From positions 17,907,719-17,971,718 of the forward strand of contig NC_066323.1 of assembly GCF_022539315.1 (NCBI RefSeq): DNA of 64,000 nucleotides. Reading direction: 5' to 3'. Within the stretch, counting starts at the first letter, position 1. Every line of letters begins with the position of its first letter. Positions 13,276-26,736 of the stretch are shown here, one piece after another. A program made the translations under genes and the position numbers. Below the pieces are notes generated by a model that did no database searches, was not told the origin of the DNA, and was given only the letters and a program-made list of their open reading frames with translations. Origin of the DNA: Serinus canaria (lineage: Eukaryota; Chordata; Aves; Passeriformes; Fringillidae).

Positions 13276-13391
13276 AAAAAAAAAAAATCTCAAACCAAAC
13301 CCCCCAAAAAACCAAAACCAAACCAAACAAAAAAAAAAAAAAAAACCACCCAAAAAAAAACCCAACAACCAACCAACAAAACACAACACAA
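13276..13391. repeat. A/C-rich low-complexity tract
   Basis: The plus strand is almost entirely A and C for more than 100 bases: adenine runs up to about 18 long mixed with CCAAA, CCAA and CCCAAA units. The minus-strand frame across it (13262-13480) encodes a Phe/Trp/Gly-rich string that simply reflects the repeat. It is the longest of several such tracts in the window. Confidence 0.9.
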
Positions 13392-14293
13392 TATCTCAAT
13401 CCAATCCAACCCTGAAATACCAAATCCAGTGCTTGAATTTGGAATTGGGACTGCTCCCAGCAGAAATTCACTTTCAGCAAAAGCTATGATGTAATATAGT
13501 CTACTGCCCTAAGATTTTTGTTGTAGTTCCTCTGGGAGGAGATATCAAACTTGACTGGCATTTTCTGTTTTGTTGGATTACCTAATAATAATGAATTTAG
13601 TGTAGAAAGATTCAATTGAAACATTCAGGATGCTGATGAAGCTAAATCAAACAAGCTACACAAACAGAGAGTCATTTTATTTAACTCTCACCCAGCCCAG
13701 AGCACACCCCAGTGGTTCATGAAGTCTTATTTATTGATCATGGAGAATAACCAAAACTAGTAATTTTCAGTTTTACTTCTTATAAAACTTAAACATGAGA
13801 CTCCTAAATTGTGTGGGTCCAAGTCAGTCTGAGCACATTTCAGGGGAAAAGGCATCTGCCAAATTCAGTCACTCTGTACACAAAGGTTTTAGGTCAGTGC
13901 AATTAGCTGAAGAAAAGACACTTTTAACAGCTTAAATCCAAAAGCACTCAGAACTTCCAATCATACAAAAAATACATATGGAACACAAAAAACGCCTTCA
14001 TCTGACTTCAACAAAATAAAACTGACACCAAAACTCCCTTTTTAATTTCCTATTACCATAAACTTTCTAGGCATTTATATGTAAGTAAAGAGCCCCAACA
14101 ACTGCATCATTCAATGAATTCAGCACACGTGGAAATAACACCAGGTAACAGATACAACAGGAGCATACAGAGTATTTCCCTTCAGATATTGCTGCTTTTC
14201 AGCAAATAATCCATGAAATTATAATGAAGGACAAGTGCTAGTAGAACAGAAAAGCTTTTGTTTTAGTCTGAGACTAATCTACACAGGTTGACC

Positions 14294-14387
14294 TATAAAT
14301 ATATGTATAAATATATATACATACATATTTGTATTTTTTAATTTTTAGAGATATATATGTGTATATATATATATATATGTATATATC
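14294..14387. repeat. AT-rich microsatellite (TA / TATG / TACA units)
   Basis: Two blocks of alternating TA with TG and CA substitutions flank a T-rich spacer. The longest uninterrupted (TA)n run is near 14363-14378. Such a degenerate TA repeat is expected to be variable in length and can extrude as a cruciform. Confidence 0.9.
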
Positions 14388-16009
14388 ACAATTCAAGCAC
14401 CTCACAGGTCAGGTGGGCAGCACTTTGCTCTGGCTGGCTTAGTGCCCCATCAGACAAACACCTAACCTGCCACCAGGGCATCAATCTAATTCAAAACCAC
14501 AGGTTACAGCAGCCAAAGTTATACTGAGAAACAATTTGATTGATCTGACCAAGTCTGGTATTTTACTGACCCAATTTCAGTCTGCTTCTGTAACAAGAAC
14601 CAGTCAGTACTACATTTTACACATTTCAACATTTTCCACAATTGTCTTTAAAAAGGTAATGCAAAAAAAAAAAAAAAAAGTGTTTCCTGTATATTTTAGG
14701 TCTTCAGCTCCTAAACTCAGGTCTTGAGCTGAGCACTGAAATCAGTATTACTGACCTCAGACCAACACTGGCTTATCCCAGCTGAAAACCTGGCTCACAA
14801 AGTGTTGTCTGAAAAAGATTCTGAGAATTTTTTCTGAGAATGAGATTCATTGTTCTTGCTCTGGAACACAGAAAGGCTATCTCATTTCCAAGAACAGCAG
14901 CCTCCAGCCTCAAAGACATTCACTGGGAAATTTCTGGCCACACACTTTTGGTAACTTTAGACACCTGGGATGTTGTCATTTTGGGTGGATGATGTATTCA
15001 TCTAATTATGTCATACACAGATCAGAGGATTTTTGAAAAGCAAAAACCTATCAAGCTGCTCTGTGCAGTAACTTCAAAAAAAGGGAAGAAATTACAAAAA
15101 ACTTAATAATAGGCTGGCAGAAGAAACAGAGCATCTCACAGAAGAACATAAAGAGTGCAACCACTCTTTTAGTTCATCTAAGAGACTGAGAAATGATAAT
15201 AACAGTACCAAAAAAAAAAAAAACCTGACCCCAAGAGTTCTTTAATCCAGTAGAAAGTCATAATGGAGAAACAAATGGCTGAAAGAAGCAGCCAGACAAA
15301 TTTCATTTTTAAGATTAACACAAATCAACAGTTTCAGTGGGAAATTAGAAGAAGCAGCTAAGAAATCCTCCACCATTTGATGTTTACTACTATGACTGGA
15401 TATCTTTTTGAAAGGTATATTTCAGACAAAGTTTATATTGTAGATCATAAGTGGATAAAACCAACCAGTGTGCAACACAACGTTCTTGTAGAGCCTTAAA
15501 ATAACCCCTAAAAATCTATTAACTGTGCTGGCCAAGCAGACAGAAAGGCCTCAGAGTATAAACACAGTGTTTGCATGGTGGGGTGAAGCAGGCTTTGTAC
15601 TGCAGTTGAAAGGCTGACCTATGGACAGAGATATGTCCTAGACTTGCAGCTGCTCAGAAACCAGAACTACCATAAAGGAAAGCCACGATATCCCAACAAA
15701 TACTTACACAGATAGTCCTTGACTTAGTCATTCCCCAGAAGTACTTTTCACAAAATGAATGACCTGAAATCAGGTTAGAAATCCAATAATTCTGAGTTCA
15801 GTTTATTAATTAGAAGCACCAAAAGAAGCAGCTTCTAGCAGGACTGCTGCTGGACAGGAAGGAGCCCTATTCAAAACACCTCTCCTGTACCACTGCAGGC
15901 TAGTTTTACCTGCTTGTCTTTGGCTTATTAAATAATAAACATTATAAGAAGGTACAATTTTATGTATCTTCCATCACAGCCATCAGTTCAACCTATTTAT
16001 CACCCAAAG

Positions 16010-16320
16010 TGCCTTCATCCCTTAATTTAATGCTTGCTCTGACAATAGCCGGAAGAGAGCATCCATTTGAAAGAATGACTTCAAACTATGCTGCATTCCA
16101 AAATGAAACTTGTTCTGCCCTCAAACATTCATCTTATTTATCTTAATAAAACATCCATCTCTATTTATCTTAGAGGTTTCATTATTATTGTCTGATCTGG
16201 ATTAATTTAAAGGGAAAGAGGTTACAAATGAGGTTAACTGTGATAAGGCCAATCAATCTTTTGACGTTGTGGTAACACAATTTCATTAAGAAATAAAACA
16301 TCCCCCTTTATGCTCTTGTG
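16010..16320. promoter_or_regulatory. candidate conserved non-coding block
   Basis: This stretch is free of simple repeats and dense in sites that resemble developmental transcription-factor cores: TTAATTTAAT, several TTATCT/GATAAG sites, CCAATCAATC near 16250, TTGACGTTGTGG (a CRE/RUNX-like pair) near 16261, and CATTAAG. Such a texture is typical of vertebrate conserved non-coding elements. I infer possible enhancer function only from motif density, since no alignment was available. Confidence 0.2.
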
Positions 16321-17584
16321 CCTCCCCTTTTTCTTTAAACATGGGAGCCTTGGTGCCATGTTTTACCTTGATTTCCCTGCCCCACAGACTGTTACAGCTC
16401 TCGCTGTGGGGATCCTCTGCAGTGGGCCCAGGACAAGGGTAGAGCTGGGGATACGAAGGCTCAATGTCCCACTCTAAATGAAGATGAATGAAGATGAAGT
16501 GTGAATTATAATAGCAAGCTTTACTTCTTTACTGTTTTGAATTAAAAGAGGGAGGCATCTCCCATATCAGTGGAGTCTCTGTCACAAGCCCTCCACTGAG
16601 CATACACAGATAGGTGAGGAAGAAAAGAAGAGGGAAGTCATGTAGAGGGGAGGAAGGTTCATCTCCTGGCATATCCCCAAGCCTAAGGAATGAAACAGAA
16701 TTTCCCTTCCAGTCAAGTCCACTAGTGACACTCAGCACTCAAGAGAGTGCACAGATCTACAGGTCAGCACTACCTGGAAAGAGAGAAAATCCTGTTAGTA
16801 AACCAATTTAATTGGCAAACAAACCATTGTCCTAAAAAAGCCTAAAATCAACAAACAAATGAAAAATGGACCCAAAGCAAAAGTCCATACCAACAGTGCC
16901 ACCAGTCACATCCTTGCTGTTATTAACAGAAATTAAAAATTAGGAACTGAGTATTAACTGGGAAAATTGTTAAGCCTCTTCATCCATTTTCACTTTATAA
17001 TAATAATTTTGGTAGCAATAGTTAAAGTTATCATGAGGGTGAAGATTATTCAAATGCTCCGGTACAAAGATCTGTCTGGCAAGGAGAAGCTTTAAAGGCA
17101 GAGATTTTCATGGTGTCTAAGCCTTAAATAATCTTTCCTTTATTTTTAATAACTCCTCACTCATTCCTTCTATTTCATAGAATATCACTCATCCTTCTAC
17201 ATCACAGAATATGTGAAACATTTGAGGAGATTCTTGAAAATAATAAGTGCCCAGGTGTGGAATGGGATAGGCAGGAAAACATGCCAACAGAAAGCAAGGA
17301 GAAAGGAAGACAGTTTTGTTCAGACTAAGCTGGATCACACAGCAGTGAACACATGACAGGCTTTTACACAACCTTTAGCTCTGTTTAACTCAAGAGGTGG
17401 CACCAGCTCTTATCCTCATTGGTTTGATCCCAATTATATGACCTATGGCATAGAGGAGCTTTCCTTTTTTCCCTAATAAATTCAAGGTAATAAGGTGAAA
17501 CTAATCAATGGAACCATAAAGCCATATGGTATTGTGATCCTGGATGGTAAGTTTATACTCTGAGAATCAGCAAATTAGCTGTGA

Positions 17585-17627
17585 AAATAAAAAAAAAATT
17601 AAAAGGAAAAAAAAAGAAAGAAAGAAC
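17585..17627. repeat. A/G-rich simple tract
   Basis: A run of adenines interrupted by TT and GG ends in GAAA units. It is low complexity with no sign of an attached retroposon body. Confidence 0.75.
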
Positions 17628-19077
17628 ACAATTAAAAATAGATCAAGCAGAGATAAAAGCCTTGGAACACATTGTAAAAATTGCAGATCCCCAGAGCCAT
17701 TAAAGTGAACTAAAAGCAAATGACAATGTGACAGGCTATCAACTTCATCAAATTCAGTAAAAAGTCCATTTCTTTCTTTATCCAAACAAGGGTCTGGGAT
17801 CATGAGCACCCCACAATGTCATATGTTATCTGGAAAGCCATACTGTGTCACCAGCTGATAAACATCATCAGGAGTCCAGTTTCCATCTCAAGGGAAACTT
17901 CTGGGACTATCTCTGGTTCATGACTGGGTCAGGTCACTAAAAGTTTTTGCTGACCTGAACCTGATCCAAACCAAAGAACTGAAATTCCTGACCTGCTCAC
18001 CCCAAGGAACAACTCTAATGAAAAACTGATACAGAATCATACAGTAGAGCAAGAGCATGACTGCAGAGCAGCATCTGTCAGAGACAGCTTCAGAAGAGCA
18101 CCTGTCTCTTTTTATCAGGAGCCCCCTGCATTACCACAGTGAGGACCTGAAGTGACCCAAATGAGCATATTCTGCTCATTTTATTGAGCTAGTCTAACAA
18201 AAGAATGTGAAACTGAACTGCCTGTTCTGGGCATTCATGGTAATTTGTTAGTAAAACCTCACTTCCTTAGTGTTCCTCCTTGAAATCTGTTCTTAAAGCA
18301 ACCTGAAACCACTTGCAAAACAGTGCTGTTATTTTTCATTAAAATAGAGAGTGATCAAACTAAATTTCTGGCAAATTCTAGCTCTCTGTAATATAAATTT
18401 CCAAAGGTAGTCTTGCAATTTGGCATGCTTGCTGTTTCAACAGCTCTGTAGTGACAGTAAGAGCTTACTGAAATGCACTTTAACCTCACAGAGACTTAGA
18501 CACGGCACCAAAACATGTAAATAGTATTCAGTTTTAAAAACAACACAGAAAATATGACTCCAGGTGAAATGACACTGGAGCACTAATAAATAATTCTGTC
18601 CTTGTCCTACTGAAGAGGCTTCAAAATATTGAGTATGGGTAACATTTCTGTGGGTTTTGTCCCAAACTGGGCGACAAGTAGGTGGGTGATGGGGGAAGAA
18701 GTTTTTGTTTGCTTTTTTAAATTCTGACCTATAAGTACATAGCTCAAGACTATACAGAACATCAAAGTGCTACAGAATTAATCTCTGCTGGTGGCCTGTG
18801 GCACACCTCAACTCGTGCAGCAATATGGAGTTTACAGAACAAGAACATATGTAAAGTTTTTAAGAAAGTGTCTTGTGGCAAAGCACAGTGGTGTGCAGAG
18901 AGCTGGGACACTCTGAGCAGACAAGCAGCACAGTGAGTACAAGTGTGAGAGCCTGAGAGCAGCCGAGGGAGGGCTGGACACACCAAACCAGCCCAGATCA
19001 AGTCCTTTAGCAGCTACTGCATGCTAAATAAAACATTAATAGCCTAACTACATGACTAGATAAATCAGGGGTTGAAG

Positions 19078-19148
19078 AATGGAGGTTGGACCAGGTGATC
19101 CACAGTGGTGCCTTCCAACCTTACACATTCTGTGGTTCCATGATCCAC
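19078..19148 (+). mobile_element. CR1-type LINE 3' end, plus strand
   Basis: The segment reads GGTTGGACCAGGTGATCC, then CCTTCCAACCTTACA, then ATTCTGTGGTTCCATGATCC. This is the characteristic 3' terminus of avian CR1, which normally ends in short ATTCTATGAT-like repeats. Here the terminal repeats are degenerate. Only about 70 bases survive, so the insertion was severely 5'-truncated, which is typical of CR1 retroposition. Confidence 0.85.
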
Positions 19149-19427
19149 CTTCACTGTTGAACTTGATGCAAAATTACTAACACAAACAAACGTAACATGT
19201 CATGAATGTATGAAATTCATCAAATTCATAATTTGGTGTTATGCAAAAAACAGTATTTGATGTTACAAAAGGTTTTTTCTCTTTTTTTAAGTGCATTCTC
19301 CCCATGACACAGAGTAGGGAAGGCAGGGAGCAGCCACTCCCAGGAGGTTTATTTAAACCCTTACTTAGTGACAGAATGCAGACCCCCCACTGCTTTACAA
19401 ACACAATTTCAGCTGTGCAACAGTAAA

Positions 19428-19454
19428 AAACATCATCCTAAGAAACATCATCCT
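19428..19454. repeat. short tandem repeat, 15-bp period
   Basis: AAACATCATCCT occurs at 19428-19439 and again at 19443-19454, separated by AAG. This is a minor slippage duplication. Confidence 0.75.
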
Positions 19455-19978
19455 GCATCAACAAGATCGGTTGAAATTTTTCATCCTTTGCTTTTATCAA
19501 CACTTTGTGATGTGATCTCCAGTTAAATTTGAGCTTTTCCTGTTAAGTATTGTTCTCCTTTCAGCGTAGAAGTTTGTCTATGTTCCTTAATTGGCCATAT
19601 CCAGGCTGCTTCTTCACAGGAACCATTCCAATAACTGATTAGAATTGGCTTTCAAGTACTTTGAGAATGTGTGTTTATGATCATTAGACTCATTTGCTTA
19701 GGTCTGCCATACCAGGACAGTCAAACAGCACCTCTAAGATGTTTGGCAGTAATAATTTGTTAACAATTTAACACAGCTTTCCTTAGAGAAAGTTCAAAAA
19801 ATGTATTTTAAGCAGCAATATTTTTACTTAGTGCAAAAGCATGTGAGCAGCCTGAAATTTAGCATGGCTATTTAGCATATGCAACACATGTAAGTAAAAA
19901 ACAATGCATAAAACTCCCTCAACTCATTACTTGATATCAAAATACTTTTACTGGCTCTTCAGCAGACACAGTCCTCAA

Positions 19979-20003
19979 AAATTCATCATTGTGTGATGAA
20001 TTT
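19979..20003. repeat. 10-bp perfect inverted repeat
   Basis: AAATTCATCA at 19979-19988 is the exact reverse complement of 19994-20003, with a 5-base loop. No function is apparent. Confidence 0.75.
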
Positions 20004-20385
20004 GAATTCCACTTTCATTTCCAGCAGCAGGTCTGTGTTAATTTACTCACGGTTTCATCCATCATTCCTATCCCAGAACCCTATTATTACTCAGGAAGTT
20101 AATTCTTTCTGAGGTTTATTTCACTGAAAGCTTTAAGAGCAGCCCTACCTACAGCACACATAATTTCTGGGGAAACGTTTCAGATTTGGAGTTATACAAA
20201 GAATGGCTCAAAAGATGCTACTACAAAGAACACTGTGCAGATTGTGCTTATTTCCATGGCATTCTCATCCTGGAATTTTGGAGGGCTTTGGAAGGTTTGA
20301 GATGTGAAGCCTACGTTTCAGGCTACAAAAGCGACAGAAAACTACAAAATAAGGAAAACTTTCTATAAAGAAAACCAGAAAGGAA

Positions 20386-20424
20386 TGGTTTGGTTTCTGG
20401 GGTTTTTTTTGGTTTGTTTTTTCT
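20386..20424. repeat. T/G-rich low-complexity tract
   Basis: The tract consists of GGTTTGGTTTCTGGGG followed by T runs broken by GG. It is the same texture as the 5.8-kb tract, on the same strand. Confidence 0.75.
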
Positions 20425-21162
20425 TCAATGTGCTAGGGGGAAAAAAAACAGAATTTTCCTTGGTCTAATTGCTAGGGTAGATTTTGGAAGAAGAAGAAAA
20501 TTGGATAACACACTGTCAAGGCTTGGCACATGAAAGGAAAAGGACAGTTATAGCCATGATAGAAGTGAAAGCAACGGAATAGAGAAAGGAAAAGAAAGTT
20601 CTGACAGTATCAACCATTTTTTCTTTTTTAGTATTTAGGAAGTAATTAGCAAAACTGTAAACTCAAGAATGTCAAGAGATTAAAGCTTTGTAGGAAGATT
20701 AAATAATTTAAGTTCCCATCCTGGCTCTGACCTTCACTTCTTCTGTACTTTAATTGTCCCTGTGAAGAGTTTTGCAGTGCCAGCACTGTGCTGTGGTTTG
20801 TGGTATTGCTGCTTAAGGAAACCTTCCACCTTCTCAGGAGAAGGAGAAAAAATAATTTTAATGGAAAAAAACCCAACACAAATATTGTGAGCTAACAGGA
20901 GGAGAAGGATTCATCCAATCTAATGAATAATTTTTTAAAAACACAACAACAACCAACTCACCCAAAAAGACAAACCTCATATGTGCCTATTGTTATTTCT
21001 TGCCAACTTATACTGACATAGATTTGTGGCACACTGCTTTGGGAAACAGTTCTTGGGGCTATCTCTGCTTTTTCTGGCAAATAAATTCAGAGTTTGCATT
21101 TACTGCTATAACTAATAGTCAGGAAAAAAGCAACTGACTTTATAAAGTAAAGCTTTCATTTC

Positions 21163-21180
21163 ATATCATTTAAATGATAT
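21163..21180. repeat. 18-bp perfect palindrome
   Basis: ATATCATTTAAATGATAT is its own reverse complement with no spacer. Two overlapping homeodomain-like ATTTAAAT/ATGATAT cores may be meaningful, or it may be chance in AT-rich DNA. Confidence 0.8.
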
Positions 21181-24100
21181 TTTAAATAAATATATAAAAG
21201 AGGCAGAAAAAAAACCTGCTATCAGTTTAAATTCTTGTTGCATTTGATGCAACTAATAGATATAGGTCCCAATGAAAGAATATCAGTGGAATGAAAATGC
21301 TCCCTGAACTAAATTCTTCTAGAAAAATGTATACTATTAGAGAATTCACCTCCCCCATCAAAAAGATGATGAATGACACCCTGAATAACAAAATCAAGTA
21401 TGTTTATTTTGCCACTTAGTTCAGTGGACACATGACAAATTCTGCTTGTCCTCGCCGGAAAACACTGCCAATATTTTAAATACCAGATTTTTTCTGCCAG
21501 AATATCCTTCTCTTTATAAAACATGACTGAAATAATTAGAAAAACATCTGTAGTAGTCTCTTCAGACTGAGGGAGTCATCCCCTGAATTCACTGACTTGG
21601 GTCCTGCTGATTATTATGTTAAGAGTAGTTAAATAAACTCTGATTTAAAATACCACTCTCGTTCAAGTGGTCTAACAAACACTGGACTGATGTTCAGCAC
21701 TGAAGAGCAATGATCTTTAAATTCAAGTTTAAGGTTTGATGCCAATAACCTCTTATGTTGCTTCTAAAAAGAAAAGTTTAACGTAAAATATTTTTATCTT
21801 CTAGTCCTTAAGTCTTGGAATTCCCCAAAGACAGGCAAGATACTGGGCAACACTGCAGCATGGTATTAATAGCAGGTGTTAAAATCCTTATGAGGCCACT
21901 TGTTTAACCCCTTTATTTTTAATGAATAGCAATTAAAATATCATGAGATCACATGAGAAATACCTGCTCATAACCCCTCTGGAGGCAGAAGGAATCAGAC
22001 TCAAGATTCACTTGGAAGCCTCACATGTCAGGATGAACTGCATGAGTCATTTAAATGTTTATTTACAATACATGGATGCCACCTCCCTTTCCTTTAAAGC
22101 AATGGGGAAATTTCTCACCTCTCTCAGTTCCTGTTGTACAACTCACTCGTGGAAAGAAGCAGATATTTGTGCTCAAATGATCCCTTTCCCATAATTTCTC
22201 TAATGCACCTCTATCTCTTTACTCTTATAAAGCCCAAATTCAAAACTGAACTCAGAAACAATTACTAAGGAATTAACAGGAAGTTTTACCCTTGATACCC
22301 AAACTCTCTACCTACAAATCTTAGCTCTTGCAGTTCCACTCCTCTTCAAAAGCTATGGAAAACCTGGAAAACCAGCTGCCCACTACCACCATCCCAATAT
22401 GCAGATACACCAAGTTTTTCCATCCCAGAACTTTTCCTTGAACAGTTCAGCACATCACTAATTGAAAGTAAATAAAGGTTTTAATGATTCAAGCCTGTAT
22501 AAACCTTTTCCAATTCAAAAGCTAGAAGTCTCTTAAGGATAAAAAACACTTGCATAAAATCACTGCAGCAGAGCACAATCAATCCCTCTATCTCCATTTG
22601 TTTGCTTTAGCACTTAACAAGGTTCCCTCAATTCTCAGGTCCAGATCAATCATTTGTTAAAGAAATGAACAGGCTTGGGTGCCTCAGCAGAATACTGATA
22701 AGAAACAGTGTCAGCTCATTTTAACTGAGGACAAAAACCAACTTAGAGATTTTTTTTCCCCTTCTCATCCTTGGTAGAAGACTAGAAAATCTAGTGAAAA
22801 AAAAAAAATCAGTGAACAAGACTGAAGAAAAGAAAAAAATGTATTTCCTAGCAACTCATTTATGCTTCCTATGTGGCTTTTATTGAATATTTCCACTTTG
22901 AATGGATTTGTTGGATTTCCATATACAGTTAACAACGTATTTTTCTTTTAATCTAACTTCAGCATTATTGGTTGAACATTTATTCAAGACTACACCATTG
23001 TAAACCTTCTGATTTAGCTTAACCAGGTCAAGGAATGTGTGAGGGACATACACATTCATCACAAGTATTGTTTAAGTAAAAAACATTAAGAAAGAGCAAC
23101 TTACTTGGATTAGAATTGCTTTTAGTGCTGAGACTAAAGGACAAGCATACTATGAGTTACAAGAACTGCACATAAGCACAGGTTTTTCATCACTGCAGTA
23201 AGGGGAGAAAATGTTATTCCCATAATTAAACATTTTAATTGCTTTCATTTCCATTAATTCCTTTATGCCAATGACTTCACTTTGACATCTGCACCCAGAA
23301 ACACCCCAGTGGCTCTCCAGCAGTCACAAAACACTGTTGGCAGCCACATTTACAGATCAGCTACAGAAAACATGCAAAAGGCAACAGCACTATAAATAGA
23401 GTTGGGAGCCTGATGATGGGGTCAAATACTATCTGACTGGTACTGTGTGAAAGGGGTTTTCACTCTGCAATTGATAAAGGGAATTATCTAGGAAATGGTG
23501 CAATGCACACTGTCACTGGAATTACATCCAGGGGCAATGCTTAAACCAAAGCTTTACTGGTATCACTTTAGTCTTTCTGGCCCACATTGCCTAATGCCTA
23601 ATCTCCATTCACTCCTTGCCACTACAATTTATTGCCCCAGTCAAAGGTAACAAAATACCTTGGCTTTCCACTGGAATTTATTGATTATTTCTCCAGCCTT
23701 TCCCAATGAAGCTACATGGAAGGTTCACTGGAACACTGATTGATATGCACTAATTCTCCCCCACATTACAAATACAAGTCATATGCATTTGGAGGAAGAT
23801 GTGCTATTTTCAGACATGCCTAGTGACTGACTGTGATTCTACTTAAGACACCAGAATGACATAAGAAATGAGAGTTCTACCAGTTAACAAATCCCCCCAG
23901 GTCCTGGTTTCCCAGCAAATGGGTTTTTTCCTGATCAGAGGGGGATGATAGTTTAACTTTCCCTTAAAAATAGCCATAGAAAACAGGCAGCGGGTATCAT
24001 ACAGAGACAAGTTCCTTGCCTACTTCTACCAACACCAGAATTGGTAGGAATTACAGGAGTTCTTATTCCTGTCTCTACGGCAGTGAGGGCTACCAGGGTG

Positions 24101-25320
24101 CTGCTATTCAAGGGCTGCATCTCTGAGCCTCATCTCTGTAAAGTGTCTCTGCAGAGCACAGATGTCATTCTCACTTTTTCTCATTCTCCCAGGCAGACTC
24201 TGTGCAGCAGCTCACACACAGGAGTGACTCAGCCACACTCCAGTTCTCTGCCCTCACATGGTGAACAGGACCTGGCTCAGCTTCTCAGCACCCATGCAGA
24301 GCCCTCCAGGTAAAATCTTGTCAGATAAAATGCATACAGGCAGAGTACATTGCAAATGTCTGACATGCACAATACTGCTTAATTGGTGTTCATTGTTTAA
24401 GTAGCCTAATGCTTCACCCTAGGCATTAGGTTAGAATCTTCTTGAGATACCTCCTACAATAACTGAATTTAGCTTTATTTTCTATCAGGATGCAGCAGCT
24501 GCAGGAAAAAGACAGCCACAGACCACTTTAACTGTTTTTCATGTCCTGACCCTCCTTTTCTTTCTTCCTCCCTTCTTTTTCCAATCTCGTTCAACTTTTC
24601 TGACAGTTCTGTATCACTTTATTATGATTTTTTAAAGGGTATTAAAAGTATTACATTTAAAATGTGAAAAAAAATTAAAATTATAATTTTTTTCTATGCA
24701 CTCACACAAAGTCACTACCGGTACATCAAAAGTGTGTGACAAATGGAAATGGAACCGGTTCTGGGACCTCAGCATGAGCAATAAACAGCTGCAGGGGCTT
24801 CCCAGCTCTGAGCTCCTGGTGCTGAAGCCAATACCTCCTGGCTGAGTTATGGGCACAAGTAGACGAGCTGAATTTGTGTCTCATCCAAAGAAAACCAAAA
24901 GCCAATCCCTGTACAAGAAGGCACAGCTTCTGAGCCATGATAGCAATCCTTGGTTAAGGTTTCTGCCCCTTTGAATTTAAGGCAGAATGACACATTTTTC
25001 AAATCTCTGTTTGTCACAAATACACTTGTGCACTGCCAGCAGTGCATGACACAGACTTACAGAACTCCCACAAATGTGCACTTTTGATTATCCACAGCTT
25101 TTTTCCCCACTTCCTCAAACTTAAGCACAGGGAATCCAAGCTTCTGGGTAGAAAACAAACATATGAACTCAATGCATTTGGAGTGCTGCTACCAGTTTAA
25201 CAAAATTACTTAAAAATTGCTGAAGGCAAAGCTCAACAAGGATTGAATGAGTGACACAAACATTTTCATCACTGAAGTTTTGATGCTGGGGCAAGAGGAT
25301 AGATTGAATATATTGGAAAG

Positions 25321-25367
25321 TACATATGTACATTATATATATATGTATAAACACATGCATATATGCA
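25321..25367. repeat. AT-rich microsatellite
   Basis: TACATATGTACA is followed by an alternating TA run and CATGCATATATGCA. It is a degenerate TA/CA simple repeat. Confidence 0.75.
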
Positions 25368-26164
25368 GGATTTTTCTGTGACATCTCTGTATTAATAGAT
25401 TTACATTTTTTCTCATTTAGGAGTAAGTTGTAGCCACCAGTGACTAATGGAATGAGATTAATGCACTTTGCATCTGGAGCATTCTGCAGAGGAAGCTGGC
25501 ATCCTCATGCACTTGGGGCTTTCAGAAACAGCTTCAGTGCATCAAAGCCTCCACAACCCTTTTTGTCCAAAAATACGGTTTCTTTGTGAAAATGAAGATC
25601 AGTGCATCTTCAGAACAGATGTTTGCTTATGCAAACAGAAACCAAAGGCATTATCCAGCTACCTGCTTTTGTTAAATAAATGGACATGTAGGCTCAAAAA
25701 CTTGTATGAGCTCTGAACCCTCTGTCTCTCAAACATGTTTTTATCCCGAATGTTGCTGACTACATGCCCCAAAGGTCACAGTCCCAAAGCCAAGAAACAA
25801 GGACAGCTTTCCATGATTGAACATTTTTCAGCCAGTTTTACAAGCAGTGCATTTGTGCCTCAGTGCAGCTTTTCTGGATATTATCCAGACAAGTCAGTTA
25901 TTTCTCCAAGGTTATAGGTAATAACAAGGAACTACCTATAAATCAACCAAACAGGGTTTAAGAAATTTAAAGCAAACAAATTGATGGGTTTTGTCAGCAG
26001 TGATCTTATTGGTTCAGGTAATACTCTTTTCCCAGACTCCTTATTTCCTGTCATGGGAAAAGCACTGTATATTCCGTGTATAACAACCAGGGCTGCTACA
26101 CTGCCCCTTCCTTTTCCATTTCCACAGAAGCTTATAAGATTAATGAGAGAAAAAATAAGAAAAA

Positions 26165-26201
26165 TAAAAACCATCAAAAAAATTTAAAAAAAACCCAAAA
26201 A
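26165..26201. repeat. A-rich tract with CC interruptions
   Basis: Adenine runs are separated by CC, TT and CCC. It is one of the recurrent A/C tracts of this window. Confidence 0.7.
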
Positions 26202-26722
26202 CAGTAGAGCAAGCAAAATAGACAGCCTTAACAAGTCAAACACATTTAGTATATTTCTCTCCTACTGAAAATCTGGCAGCTGTCTTTCACAGCCAAATTA
26301 TAATGAAGGGAAAAAAAAAGCCTTTATCCTCATAATGGACATTAATTGATAGGATAGCAAATTTAGTGGAAATTATTGGCCTATAAAAGTGTTCAAGAAG
26401 AAGACCAAACTTAGCCTAGCTAAAGAGCAGTGTTGCATTTTTTTGATTTTCCTAGTCTGAGATAGTGATCACATTTGCCTATTTAGGAATGATCATTTTT
26501 GCTTGTAATCTACACTCTAGTGACAGAGATAAGCTTAATAGTGTGTATTTCATCCATTTCAACATTTGTTTAGATTTTCATTTACTGTAAGCATTTTTGA
26601 TTTTACTCAAAGACACTATACAACTATTAAGCTGTACTTGTCAGACCCCCAAGCAAAACTTAGATACTCAAATCCAGAAAAGTGGAGGTGAAATGGGATA
26701 CAATAATTTATCTTATTAAAGA

Positions 26723-26736
26723 ATATATATATATAT
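26723..26736. repeat. (AT)7 microsatellite
   Basis: An uninterrupted AT dinucleotide run. Confidence 0.85.

Larger units (their letters stand above)
13400..19060. other. non-coding sequence with scattered simple repeats, no gene recognised
   Basis: Apart from the AT microsatellite, the A-rich tract and the conserved-looking block listed separately, nothing is recognisable. Pure adenine runs occur near 14.66 and 15.21 kb. Frames are short and two-sided. Confidence 0.55.

Noticed and set aside
13262..13480. Phe/Trp/Gly-rich 72-codon frame as a possible membrane peptide
   Set aside because: It is a translation of the A/C low-complexity tract.
23390..23402. TATAAATAG as a promoter
   Set aside because: An isolated motif with no initiator, CpG enrichment or coding sequence downstream; such matches are frequent in AT-rich DNA.
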